From positions 73,439,533 through 73,503,532 of the forward strand of contig NC_089584.1 of the NCBI RefSeq assembly GCF_019320115.1: a DNA stretch of 64,000 nt, given 5' to 3'. Positions within the stretch are counted from its first letter, which is position 1; each line of letters begins with the position of its first letter. Position numbers and translations under genes: made by a program. This document shows, piece after piece, positions 23,271 through 34,429 of this stretch. Source of the stretch: Miscanthus floridulus (lineage: Eukaryota; Streptophyta; Magnoliopsida; Poales; Poaceae). A model generated the notes under the pieces. It saw nothing but the letters and a program-made list of their open reading frames with translations. It was not told where the DNA came from and searched no databases.

Positions 23271-24305
23271 CAAAAAAACTGTCGGCAAAACTGCATAGAT
23301 ATAATTATAATTAAAATAATTTGACAAATCCACTTTTGCTCATATAGAAGGCATCACATTAAACAAATTCACTTGATTTTTGTATAAATAATATATTAGA
23401 TCTTCCATACTAGTATATTAAATCTTCTATACATACTGGTCGTAGGCATATAGCCAAATACATGTCCAAAATATAGATGAGTTATTCACAAACATAGACT
23501 TATACTAAATTATTACAAGCTATAGTGTAATTATTCAAATCAAAGGCAGAAGTGTTGAGCAACACTATGCTATGGACTGATGCATTAGCTATCAGTCTTT
23601 GAGCTAAATGGTTATGGCTGGAAGGGCTACCACTCCAAAACACTTGGAGCAGTTGCTTGCTTGTTCCATGAAAGGTTTGCCAACCCAAAAATACTTGCAA
23701 CACCTCATAGCTAAAGTACCTAACATGGAAAAAAGTTGAACTATCAGCGTAATATGCTCTATGCTTTAAATTTGTGTCATGCAATTCACACTGTTATATC
23801 ACATATAAGTCAAACTCTCCAAGTAAGTTTCAACAATATTTGCACTGTTATTTGCATGAGGATATATCTTTCTGCAAACATATTTTACCAAAAAAACTAA
23901 TGATGAAAGGCATGCATGGGAGAACATTCCAAGTCCAACAACAAGTAAAACAGAGTAAGGATGAGGATCATCTACAGCAGCTATACTATACACTAGTAAT
24001 TGGACTGAATGAAAGAATTTTGAGGTTTCAAACTAGAGGCACTATCAATAGGTCATTGTAATAGTATTATGGATAATTGTTGCTAAATTAGAACATGATA
24101 AATGATATTAAAGGACTAGAGGGTGGTATTATCAAAATTATTAGCACCAGCAAAACTTGACTTGGGTGAGAGTGAGTCTCTGTGACTACACACAAGGTAG
24201 TGCTCATGGCTTTTGAATTTAGTGACTAGCATCCACAGTCTTTAAATGCCTACTAAAACTGACAAAAGCATGCACAAATTAACTTAACCATGAATCTAGT
24301 GTTAC

Positions 24306-24506
24306 CATGAACCCTAGGGGAATAAAGGTAGGGAAATTCCATGGTCCTCTTTAGGTCACCCTGAATATATGTCAAGAACAGTACTAAAGGTCCACAAACA
24401 AGTCCTGAAATCCTAGGCAGACAGGTTATAAGATACAACAGCTGTTGTAATGTTGGCCACAAAGACAATAGCATACCCATGAGCATCAAATGACAAGTCT
24501 CGAGCT
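24306..24506 (-). pseudogene. Captured exon of a nucleotide-sugar transporter (drug/metabolite transporter superfamily)
   Basis: The minus-strand segment follows a TTTGTTGCTAG acceptor and ends before GTAAC. One frame reads ARDLSFDAHGYAIVFVANIT. After a shift near 24415 a second frame reads GLVCGPLVLFLTYIQGDL and MEFPYLYSP. Both pieces recall plant SQV-7-like nucleotide-sugar transporters of the Golgi/ER, where a DLSFD...GY segment and a MEFPYL segment flank transmembrane helices. The segment between them has lost bases, so the frame is broken. It is one exon only. The match is from memory of the family, with moderate certainty. Confidence 0.55.
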
Positions 24507-25489
24507 CTAGCAACAAATACACCAAATACAATCAAAGCCACACTGATAAAAAGCTTGGTTAACAACCAGATAGTGGAACATTATAGATTCAGAACAGTAC
24601 CAAGTTTTGAAAATGTTCAGCATAACAAATGTTGTATCCAAAGAAAAAGGATACAGGTATAGTAGTAGGTACAGAAACCTATTACTACTGGATGAAACAA
24701 ATATAATCATATAATCAAAGGCTTATACAAAATTGATAATGTGTTCAAATACTTATGTTTGACACTGCCTAGGGCATAAATGCATTAAACGAAATGAAAC
24801 TCTTAGAACTGTGTACTCGTATTTGTTGATATTTGAAAATATAGATGTTGGGCTTGAATTTTACCAGCTCCTCCAATTTACCACTATAAATGAGGATCCC
24901 ACCAAGTCCTCAATAGATTACTATTAATCAGTTTAGGACATGAGACTCGGATGAAACAGACTACAATGAATTTCAAATAACAAAAATGAATTAATGATCA
25001 AATCAGGAACTAATTCATATTGAAAGCAAATGTGAGTTTAAACATTGTGCTGGGGATGACAGCTTACAAACCCAATGGCACAACATTGCAGTTGCAGCTT
25101 CACAAACTAGCAGAACAGAGATAATTGTGCTACATTATTACAAAGGTATTTGTCCCAACTTTCAGGCCATGGCATGTAAAATTAAAATTCAGAATAATGG
25201 GATAGATACCAACTAATAGATGGCTATACAAGACCGAATGGCGTACTGAAAGCAGACAATGGCCTCAATATAGTAACATTCACACAAACACAGAGCATCC
25301 AAGAGACTTGGTATTTACTACCATATAATCTGATTTGGATAATAAGATTCATCAGAAACATTTAATGGAGCAGTGACAAATTTAAGTATACCACGTCAGT
25401 GAAGTATCGATCACCAACCTAGAGCAGTGACAAATTTAAGTTAGAAAACTTGTACATGTTATGAGTAAATAGCTCATAATTAAACTCCT

Positions 25490-25585
25490 ACCATCACAAG
25501 ATTTGAGGCTAAACAACCAAAGTAAGTCTCTATTTCCTTGGCTGCTCCACCAGGTTTCTTTGTATCTGCACTCAACAGGATAGGT
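25490..25585 (-). other. Exon-like segment of unknown origin in the CACTA element
   Basis: On the minus strand a frame preceded by GTGCAG and followed by GTAGGA reads TKKPGGAAKEIETYFGCLA. The splice-like borders and open frame suggest another captured exon between the Aux/IAA and transporter pieces. I do not recognise the protein. Confidence 0.3.
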
Positions 25586-26423
25586 ATATGCAAGTATAAA
25601 TGGTAAAATATTGGAATTTTAACTGATTTGGAAATTGCTATTGATATCTCTCATGCTATTACGTATCTTCGGGATGTACCTCTCCATTCAGTCAAACATG
25701 CATCTTAATTTCAAAATAGCTGTACTCCAACTTATAACCTTGTGATCGGATTCCATGAACATAATGCAGCAAAAGAACTACAGCATCTCTGAATGTAACA
25801 ACCTTAAAAAATGGAAGAAAACTTTATGTACATGTACTAACACATGTACTAAAACATTTCCAAGGAGAATCTGGATCAGAAATGTTTCTGGCAGAATACC
25901 AAATGTGCCAAAAGATTAGTAACACATATGCTAGTGCGTACACATATGTTAGTATATTTTTGTAAAACCTTGGTAGTTCTAGAAATTCGAGGTAGGACAA
26001 AGCCAAAGTAAACTATTTGGAATGGAGTATAGGGAAAAAAATTTCTGCTACAAAGGTGTATTCATAGAAATCCATGCATTAGCTAATCTGAATCCTCTGA
26101 TCCAAAAAAGTGCAAAACTGAACATTCCAAAGAAGTTAGTAAAAATAGAATAGCCAATTTCGCACACAAGTGGATCTAAACATTCTATCAAATTACAGTC
26201 TCTTTACTAGAACCATTTCCTAATTTTTCAGTTGCCACATCTTAAACGCAAGTGTTTTCTAATGAATTGCACCTACTCTTGACTCTAGGCTCTAGACTGC
26301 TCAACCAAAACCATATCGACTTCCATTAGTTTCAAGAAAAAGAACTCTATCATTTGCATATAAACAGAAAAGGAACACTGTCATATGGATAATATTGCAA
26401 ACCACGGTAAGTTAGGAACTCAC

Positions 26424-26565
26424 TCCTAGGGCAGATCACCAACGAGCATCCAGTCAGCTTCTTTATCTTCGTAAGTAAGGACATATTCTTGGTCCTGAAG
26501 GGCATCAGCCCTAGAACCATCAGTAAGCCTCTCCCTTCTTGATGTCTTGCGTGAACTGCTTTGGC
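26424..26565 (-). pseudogene. Captured Aux/IAA exon (PB1 domain, C-terminal half / domain IV)
   Basis: After a TTTGCAG acceptor the minus strand reads SSRKTSRRERLTDGSRADAL and then DQEYVLTYEDKEADWMLVGD. The latter is the signature of Aux/IAA domain IV, part of the PB1 interaction surface (acidic EDKEADW patch). A TAG replaces the expected Trp after VGDLP, followed by a good donor GTGAGT at 26423. It is 142 nt, like native Aux/IAA exons that end at this point. With 27421-27583 it forms two consecutive exons separated by an 855-bp intron-like gap with consensus borders. Confidence 0.82.
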
Positions 26566-27420
26566 CTGCAAACATCACTAGTTTAGACATGTGTATTTAT
26601 TTGAAAAACATCTATATTTATAGAACAAAGGAAGGCCTTGGTCCTAAAGTACAGACAAAAATATTCCCACAAAAAGAGGAGCTAGAAATGTTTCATGTAG
26701 ACAAATATACTTTTACAGACACAATGGGCAATACTTCTTAAATTTCAGAGTAACTGATCCAGAGAATTATGAAACACAGGTAAACATACATCATTTCTTT
26801 TTGCTCTCCTCCTTAAAGGTATTGATTGACAATAATGTTTACTGTCATTTTCCATTAGTTTGCTATGAAGAGTAGGAGGATAAGACCTTTAGTTGCAAGT
26901 TCAATTTATATCATTATTCTTTTAAAGAGGACATTCCATATAATCTTGGAAAATACTTATTTGATGATGCAATGCTGTTGACTAGTCAAAATAGAATGGG
27001 CACTGATTTTCAGCTAGTTCAAACTACTAGTCTCTCCCACCTTCCCTCCCTCTCTCTCTCTGCTATATATATGCAGGGAAGAAGGTTTTTAGAACCTTAG
27101 TTAGCAATCAAGCAATGACACCTCTTTTTCTTTTGAAAGGACATTCTACCTAGTTCCTGTAAACAAATTTAAATTGTTGACTGAGATTGATAATCAAAAT
27201 AGTGCAGAGGCCATTGTTCAACTAGTGTAACTAATTATATATTAACTATGCATTGTAACTGTCAGTTGACTCCTCAAGACTTTATGCAGAAAACATTATA
27301 CCTAATTGTACATGTACTGGTGACACAGTAACTCATTACATCATAATAACAGGAGTAAATAACCAGATGGGGAACAAGTAAATTGGTAATTGTGGCAGAA
27401 AAAACTAACAGAAAACTTAC

Positions 27421-27583
27421 CAGTGATGAAGCAGCTGAACATTTTCTCCAGACCATGCTGACCTTAACATAACAGCATCCCGCCTCACTCCTACCTTCAT
27501 CTTCCCCCTTTGTCTTTGTGGCACTCGCAGCTAGTGTATTCTTTCGGTAGCTCCTAACTGGCGGCCATCCAACAACTTGTGCC
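27421..27583 (-). pseudogene. Captured Aux/IAA exon (degron domain II and part of domain III)
   Basis: Following a TTATGTTCTAG acceptor the minus strand reads [15 protein letters not shown], the auxin degron (core GWPPV) through which TIR1/AFB receptors bind Aux/IAA repressors. A spacer and CCYVKVSM follow, the start of domain III. The frame then jumps: the sequence for [11 protein letters not shown] follows in a different frame up to a perfect donor GTAAG at 27420. Roughly the middle of domain III has therefore been deleted. Domain I with the LxLxL repression motif is not visible upstream. The product, if made, would carry a degron but no complete PB1 domain. Confidence 0.85.
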
Positions 27584-28189
27584 CTAGAACATAAACACTC
27601 AAAGATTAAGTCCATGCCACTAAAAACATCATGAAAAAGGTTGCTCAGCAAAATCATAAGACTCATTTGAGTACATTAGTATGTCTAGACCTCCGGGATG
27701 GTCCACGTATTCCATACATGGTACATAATCTGGCTGCTTATATCCCAAACAACTTCTTTATGGCCTCTAACAAAGAAAAAGGCCATAAATGGAAGAAAAC
27801 TTTATGTACATGTACTAACAAAGAAAAAGGTTTTCTACAAGGAATATAGCCATTACACATAGTGCTGAGAATGTAGATGGAAGGATCCTAATCAGTTTGA
27901 AATCACTTCAAGAATAGTTTATGGCTTAAATGTGATTGCCCTAATCAGTTTGAAAGCACTTTAAGAAAAAAATAACTGGAATAATTCTCTTTAAGAAACA
28001 AAAAAAAAAGAAATGCAATGTACTATAGTCAGTGTATATACCTTAGATGGAGCGATCTACCTTCTTGATTTAGTAAAATATGCATCTTAATCTTGAAATA
28101 GCTATGCCATTACACGGTCATCGTTAGCTAAGTAACAAAAAGTAGGGTTATTACCTGTAGAGGGCGAGGTAGCGCACGCTGCCGCATCA

Positions 28190-29060
28190 GCTAGTCACCT
28201 GCACAAAGGAGAACATGGAGGGATGCAGGACCTGGGGGAGCAGTCATCAAATAGAGGAGTAGAGGGTGAGGTCTCACCAGATCTGGCCACAACAGAGAGG
28301 AAGAGGTGATGCGCCATGGGCAGGGCAAGGTGCCAAGCGGAGCCGTAGATAGGGCAAATGAAGAGGCAACCACGTAGGGCTGATGGGTCGGCCGGGGTCG
28401 CCAAACTAGGGCAAGGGGTGACTCAGCAAAGCAGGCACCATCGGGGATGGGGCCTAGGGCATGACGGGTGGCCCGCGGTTGTAGCAGCCTAGGGTGATTG
28501 CGTGGCCCTATGGGAGGCAAGCGAGGTTGGCAGGAGCACCGCACCATAGTTGCATGTGCTGTAGATGAGGGAGGGGGAAAGCATGGCGCCTGTGCTGGAG
28601 CCGTCACTCCATTACGCACCAGCCACAGGGGAGGGGGGCACCGTCGCCCGTGACCCGTGTTGGGCCTGCCCATGCGAAAGCCGTCGAGGACCGGGAGGCT
28701 GGATCTATGCGCCCCTCCCTAGAGATGCAGCAGTAGTCGGCGGATCCATGCACCCCTCCTCGGTGGGTGGCCATGAATGCAGCTTTCTTCACCAGTGCAG
28801 AAGGGGTTGGCGTGGGGGTAGCCAGGTAGGGGCTAGCGTGGTTAGGGTTCCGGCTAGGTGGCGGTGACTGTGCAGGGTGGTGATGGTAGGGAGCTAGCAT
28901 GGGAGGCAGAGGCGACGTGCACTGGCATGGGAAGTGGTGCGCCACAGGGCACTAGCGTTGGTGTGGGAGGCTGGTGGCGGACGCTGGCGGGGGAGGCGGC
29001 GGCGGACACTAGGCGGGGGAGGCGGCGGCACACGCGAGGGGTAGGAGAGAGAGAGTAGGG
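28190..29060. other. GC-rich segment of the CACTA element
   Basis: A GC-rich block, about 870 bp, near the right end, with open frames on both strands (for example 28191-28673 minus, 28565-28867 plus). They have no recognisable domain and biased Pro/Arg/Gly content. It could be a captured first exon or promoter island from a grass gene, or element sequence. I do not call a gene. Confidence 0.4.
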
Positions 29061-29144
29061 TTGGATTGGGTTTCGCGTGGGCTATAGACTCCATCCCAAA
29101 AGGACTCCGCGCGTGCATTAATAGAGGTGAAAAGATCTAAAACC

Positions 29145-29399
29145 GGATATCCTTTCGCCGACACTTAGATAGTTGGCTTGTTTAGGAAATGTCGACACTT
29201 ATTTTGTCTAAAAACATTTGCCGACAGTTTTATTGTCCTAAGAGAAATGCCGACAGTTAAACTTGTAGCCATACAACATCATTGCCGACAGTTTACATGG
29301 ACTTTAAAAAGGTTGTACAATTACCAACACATAGTGTGTTGGCAAAACCAATCATTTGCCAACAGATAAGTGTAGGCAAATGTGTATCGTGGTGTTGTG
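29145..29399 (+). repeat. CACTA right terminal and subterminal repeats
   Basis: Copies of TTGCCGACAGTTT, TTTCGCCGACACTT and ATTACCAACAC mirror those at the left end. The last 40 bases (GATAAGTGTAGGCAAATGTG...) are the imperfect inverted counterpart of the left terminus. Confidence 0.82.
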
Positions 29400-29840
29400 T
29401 GCGACACCGTCTTTTGGTCCGTTGGACCGTGTATCGTGTTTGGGCCCATTAGGGGTGTGTCCAGGGGTCTTGCATGACCCTAGAGTCTTCATAAACAGCC
29501 ACCGCCCCTCCATTAGGGTTTGGGTTTTGCTTAGATTATTCTGTCAAGAACAGTTTCGCCATTCATCGGTTTGTGAGACCCCAACTTCGTGAGATTAATC
29601 ATTCATCTACAATTTGGTTGTGTTCTTTCTTGTTCTTGCTTGTGTTCTTCGTTGCGTAGGTAGGGATTAGCCTTCTTGGCGAGGTCAACCTGGTCCATGA
29701 CTTGGTTGATAACTAGAGGAGCTGTGGTGCTAAGATTGTAGGGTTTGATCTTTCGATCTAAAGCCGGATCGGTGTGTCATTCTCCGCCACAACGATAGTT
29801 ACCTCTAACTGTCGGAAGATCGGGATCCCTATTTCCATTA
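29400..29840 (+). repeat. gypsy-2 left LTR, second part
   Basis: Matches 36180-36622 of the right LTR (CGACACCGTCTTTTGGTCC ... ATTTCCATTA). The first three bases are the CACTA target duplication. Confidence 0.88.
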
Positions 29841-29842
29841 AG

Positions 29843-29855
29843 TGGTAATCAGAGC
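29843..29855 (+). promoter_or_regulatory. Primer-binding site of gypsy-2
   Basis: TGGTAATCAGAGC differs from the initiator tRNA-Met complement by one extra A and lies 2 bp after the LTR end. Confidence 0.75.
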
Positions 29856-30998
29856 TAAGGTATACCATCAGGTTCACATTTATCCCCTAGTTTTTAGTGT
29901 TTCGCTTTCGTCCCATAGTCCAGTGCCATACTTTTATTTCTTATCCTAGAACCTTCCGCACCATAGCCTTTGCATATTTCGGTTTTAGAGTTCGTCGTGT
30001 TGAGTTTGTGTCTTGGTTGAGGTCTTGTTGCTGGTTAGGTCATGTTAGAGTCCAGTTCGTGTGTTTTCCTCCATCGTTTCCATCAAATCTTTGTTGTTGT
30101 GACCAGTTTTGCGCACATTGTTCCCGTTTTGTCCTCTAATTCGGAGCCAATTCTTAAAACTGGTCTAGTTTTCGCATACGAACTCCGATTTCGATGTTCC
30201 ATATATCAAAATTGATTTGCCGGGGTTTGAAAATTTTAAATTGGTCAAAAAGTGGTCACAAGATCCTCTTTTCGTGGTCACAAGGTTTTTGTTGATTTTG
30301 AGCAAGTTTTCTGAAAATTCCACAGTCCACGTCTTACACTTGTTTGAGCTCATATTTTCTGTGGTTACTTCTTTTGTGCTCCTAAGTAAAGAAAAAATAT
30401 AAAATAAATAAAATAAAAAGTCGAAATTTTCCCAAAAAAACAACGACAGCCTAAAAAATAGAAAAAAAGAGAGGGGCAAAAGAGGAACAATATCTGGAGG
30501 AGCACATAGAGAAGACCAAAGTGAGCTGTATTTGCGTGTGCTATCTGGTTCCTTGTTTGTGTTGCTGTTTCCATCCACCATACTTATTTTTCACACACCA
30601 TTCACCTTGCTATCCACCATACTTGCTTGTTTGTTACACACCTGGTACTTGGAGCATTTTAGACCAGCAACGAGAATAAGTACTTTAGACTATAATTCAA
30701 CATTACTTTCCGTTACTGACTTGTATACTAGATATATATATTACTTCTTGTGTGCCTTCCTAAGCTCCACAAACTCTTCAGATCAGTACAGAAAAGGGCC
30801 TCGCAATCTCGGTACCACTGCCTCACAGGTATCACAATCCAGCCGCCTGGTTGTACCGCCCACTGCTTGCATTAGTAAGAACTTTGTAAGAGCCTGGTAA
30901 GATGCTTCCACTTGCTATGAAAAGTGACACCACTACAACCACGTAATCATTTATTAGGGATAACTTTCACCGTTTGTTCCTATTTTTTTGTGTTTACA
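29856..30998 (+). other. gypsy-2 untranslated leader
   Basis: About 1.1 kb between primer site and gag. It is AT-rich and T-rich, with no recognisable coding content. Small open frames in it look random. Confidence 0.6.
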
Positions 30999-32412
30999 AT
31001 GGCAAGAGGTGAATAGACTGGAGATAATAATCCTACGGGTCTCAATGAGTGTGTTAGCCAAGAGCAACTACAAGTTGTTGTAGAGGATGCCCAAAAAAGG
31101 ATGAATGAGGCCGTTAGGAAGGCCATCACTAACGCACTCATTGAACTCAACATTGGCAATAGCATGGAGAGATTGGATAAACGAATTTCCACGCTAACCG
31201 ACAAGGTTACTGAGTTGGAAACATTGGTGGCGGTCAACAACAATGATGTCTCCGGTAGCAACACCGATGGTCTCTTGCCTAGAAGACACAGGTGCATGAT
31301 GTCGTTGGGAACATAGATCGAGCAGTCTTCCGACAAGCAAGATTACGACGACGTCTTCGCCGCAACACAATAGGTATGGGTGGTGTCCACCACCATCTAG
31401 GTAATAATCACCATGTACCCTAATGATCCTTATGCTAAGATTAAGTTCACAATACCTTCTTTTTCAGGTCATTATGATGCTGAGGGATATCTTGATTGGG
31501 AGATGACAGTAGAACAAAAGTTTAGTGCCCACCTTGTGCCTGAGCATCATAGAGTTCGATAAGCTACTAGTGAGTTTAAGGATTTTGCCATTATTTGATG
31601 GAATGGGCTAGCTACACAGGATGCTTTACCTGGTATGTGGGATGAACTTAAGGTAGCTATGCGTGATCATTTTGTTCCCCCTTCTTATTATAGAGACTTG
31701 CGTAAGAAATTGATGCATTTAGAATAAGGAGATAAATCTGTACAGGATTACTATGGTGAGCTCCAAAAGGGATTGATGCGCTGTAGTGTTGTGGAGGGGA
31801 ACGAAGATGCCATCTATCATTTTTATTCAGGGTTTGAGGCTTGAGATTCAGGACATTGTTGATTATAAAGAATTTAACACTATCAAACAGTTATTTTAGT
31901 TTGCTATGCTTGCAGAAAAGGAATTGCAGGGGCATGAACAGCAGAGCAAGAGCAAGGTCAGCACCACATACACGCCACGCTCGGCACCATCTTCGGGGCT
32001 AACCAAGCCAACCACTTTTTGAGCGCCTCCACCAGTGAGCAAGCGACCAACAACCTTTGGAGTTTCTGCTACACGACCTTTAGATTTAGGTAAAAATTCT
32101 TTGCAGGTGTCTACCAAGAGTGCCTCATCCGTTGCATCGATGGGATGCACTTCGGGCATTCAGTGCCACTGCTGCCATGGCATTGGCCATGTGCAGAAGG
32201 ACTTTCCAAGTCAGCGGGCATATATTGCTATAGAAGATGGTTACATCAGCACCTCTGACATTGAGGATGAAGAAGATCGAGATGCAGATGAGGAGGACGG
32301 TGAAGTCCTTGGTGACGAGGCCACGATGGCCTATAGGAGCATCATTGTACAGCAGGTGCTTAGCTCACAAGTCCAGCAACCTAAGAAGCTACAATGCCAT
32401 AACTTGTTCTAG
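30999..32412 (+). pseudogene. gypsy-2 gag
   Basis: An ATG at 30999 opens a helical N-terminus (coiled-coil-like NEAVRKAITNALIELN). After breaks, the capsid block FTIPSFSGHYDAEGYLDWE, HFVPPSYYRDLRKKLMHLE follows. The zinc knuckle near 32160 reads CHCCHGIGHVQKDFPSQR. The last cysteine of the CCHC motif is Phe, so zinc binding is lost. An acidic DIEDEEDRDADEEDGE tract follows. Several TAG stops stand where Gln is expected (codon 6, near 31722 and others), plus frameshifts near 31835 and 32023. Confidence 0.82.
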
Positions 32413-33100
32413 ATTTTCTTCATCATCAGCAACCGTCGAGCACATGTCATTATTGATGGAGGTAGCTGCAACAATTTGGTGAGTTCTAATTTGGTTAAGA
32501 AGCTTGGCTTGACCACACGTCCACACCCATGTTCATATCATATTCAGTGGCTAAATGATTCTGGTAAAGCAAAGGTAACCCAAACTTGCAGAGTTTCATT
32601 TTCCATTGGTTCTTATGCTGATTCTGTTGATTGTGATGTGGTACCTATGTAAGCTTGTTCACTTTTATTGGGCCATCCTTGGGAACATGATAATGATGCT
32701 ACACACCATGGTAGAAGTAATAAATACACTTTTGTTTATAAAGGAAAGAAAATTACTTTGGTACCTTTGACCCCTGCTCAAATTGTACAAGCTGATAGAG
32801 AATGCACTGCTAGTTTGAATGATGTTCAATCTGAAAATCAGCAAGTTGCTAATTCTATTTTCTCACCTAAAAAGGATAAGTATACATCTATTTCTAAGGC
32901 TGAGGGAATTAAATTGAAGGGTGGTGTTATGCTTGCAACAAAATGTGACTTTGCTGAAATTTCTGATGATGATATTTGCTATGCTTTGGTATGCAAACGA
33001 GCTATGTTTTCGCTTGATGATATTGTTAGCTCGGTGCCTCCTGCTGTCACTAACTTTTTGTAGGAGTATGAGGACATTTTTTCAGCTGAGATACCCCCGG
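32413..33100 (+). pseudogene. gypsy-2 protease region and linker
   Basis: Downstream of gag the frame reads VIIDGGSCNNLVSSNLVKKL, a retropepsin-like motif in the DGGS form seen in CRM/Reina relatives, then LLLGHPWEHDNDATHHGRSN. A linker follows with LKGGVMLATKCDF and ends at EYEDIFSAEIPPGLPPMRG, which leads into RT. Stops at about 32650 and 33061 break the frame. Confidence 0.78.
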
Positions 33101-34419
33101 GGCTGCCACCTATGAGAGGAATAGAGCATCAAATTGATTTGATTCTGGGAGCAACCTTGTCCCAACCGTGCTGCCTATCGAACCAATCCCGAGGAGATCT
33201 AAGGAAATTCAGTGGCAAGTCCAAGACCTTCTAGACTGCGGGTATGTACAGTGAAAGCCTTAGTACTTGTGCCGTTCCTGTACTTTTGGTTCCTAAGAAA
33301 GATGGAACTTGGCGTATGTGTGTTGATTGTAGAGCCATCAATAATATTACTATTCGGTATCGTCATCCTATTCCTAGGCTAGATGACATGCTTGATGAGT
33401 TGTGTGGTTCTATAATTTTCACTAAGATTGACTTGCGAAGTGGCTACCACCAGATGAGAATAAAACTTGGAGATGAATGGAAAACTGTGTTTAAAACCAA
33501 ATTCGGGTTGTATGAGTGGTTAGTTATGCCTTTTGGTTTGACAAATGCACCTGGCACTTTCATGCGCTTAATGAATGAGGTTTTAAGAGTTTTTATTGGT
33601 CATTTTGTGGTAGTTTACTTTGATGATATATTGATTTACAACAAGTCTTTTGAATGAACATATGGATCACTTACGTGCTGTTTTTAATGCTTTACGTGAT
33701 GCACGTTTATTTGGTAACCTTGAGAAGTGCATCTTTTGCACAGATCGAGTTTCTTTTCTTGGCTATGTTGTAACTCCACAGGGAATTGAGGTGGACAAGA
33801 TGAAAATTGAAGCCATAAAAAGCTAGGCCGGTTCTCCCAAACCGTCACATAGGTGAGGAGTTTTCTTGGTCTTGCAGGATTCTACCGCCGCTTCAGTCAA
33901 AGATTTCAGCACCTATTGCTACCCCGTTGCATGAGTTGACGAAGAAAGGAGTGGTGTTCCATTGGGGAAAGGCACATGAGGAGTCCTTTGACACTTTGAA
34001 GGACAAGCTTACACACGCACCATTGCTGCAACTTCCAAACTTTGGTAAGACTTTTGAGCTAGAATGTGATGCTAGTAGAGTTGGCATTGGAGGTGTTTTG
34101 ATGCAAGATGGTAAACCCATTGCTTACTTTAGGTGAAAAATTGCATGGCCCTGCTCTTAATTATTCCACGTATGATAAGGAATTGTATGCACTTGTTCAT
34201 TCTTTAGAGACGTGGCGTCATTATTTGTGGCCTAAAGAATTTGTTATTCATTCTGATCATGAATCGCTTAAGTATCTTTGCTCTCAAAATAATCTGAATC
34301 GTAGGCATGCTAAATGGGTTGAATTTATTGAATCTTTTCCTTATATTATCAAACACAAGAAAGGGAAGGATAATGTGATTGCTGATGCTTTGTCTAGAAG
34401 ATATACATTGCTATCCTAA
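33101..34419 (+). pseudogene. gypsy-2 reverse transcriptase and RNase H
   Basis: RT has [45 protein letters not shown] and the catalytic YFDDIL box, all intact. A frameshift follows at about 33650. The thumb is broken again near 33830, where a stretch of the RSFLGLAGFYRRF motif is recoverable only by changing frame. RNase H contains [27 protein letters not shown] and [16 protein letters not shown]. Several frame changes make the copy inactive. Confidence 0.87.
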
Positions 34420-34429
34420 CTTGATTGTT

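Larger units (their letters stand above)
22946..29399 (-). mobile_element. CACTA-type DNA transposon with captured gene fragments (Pack-CACTA)
   Basis: 6454 bp, starting CACTGTAACACAACATAC and ending with the complement of CACAACACCACGATAC. It is flanked by a 3-bp duplication TGC, and its removal restores the gypsy LTR. The ends carry many TTGCCGACAGTT repeats. No TNPD or TNPA transposase is recognisable, so it is non-autonomous. The minus strand holds exons of an Aux/IAA gene and a nucleotide-sugar transporter gene with splice signals. The TIRs, 3-bp duplication and subterminal repeats together define the superfamily. Confidence 0.85.

Noticed and set aside
28191..28945. Possible first exon of the captured Aux/IAA gene
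   Set aside because: No LxLxL repression motif or other domain I feature seen. GC-rich content open in several frames.
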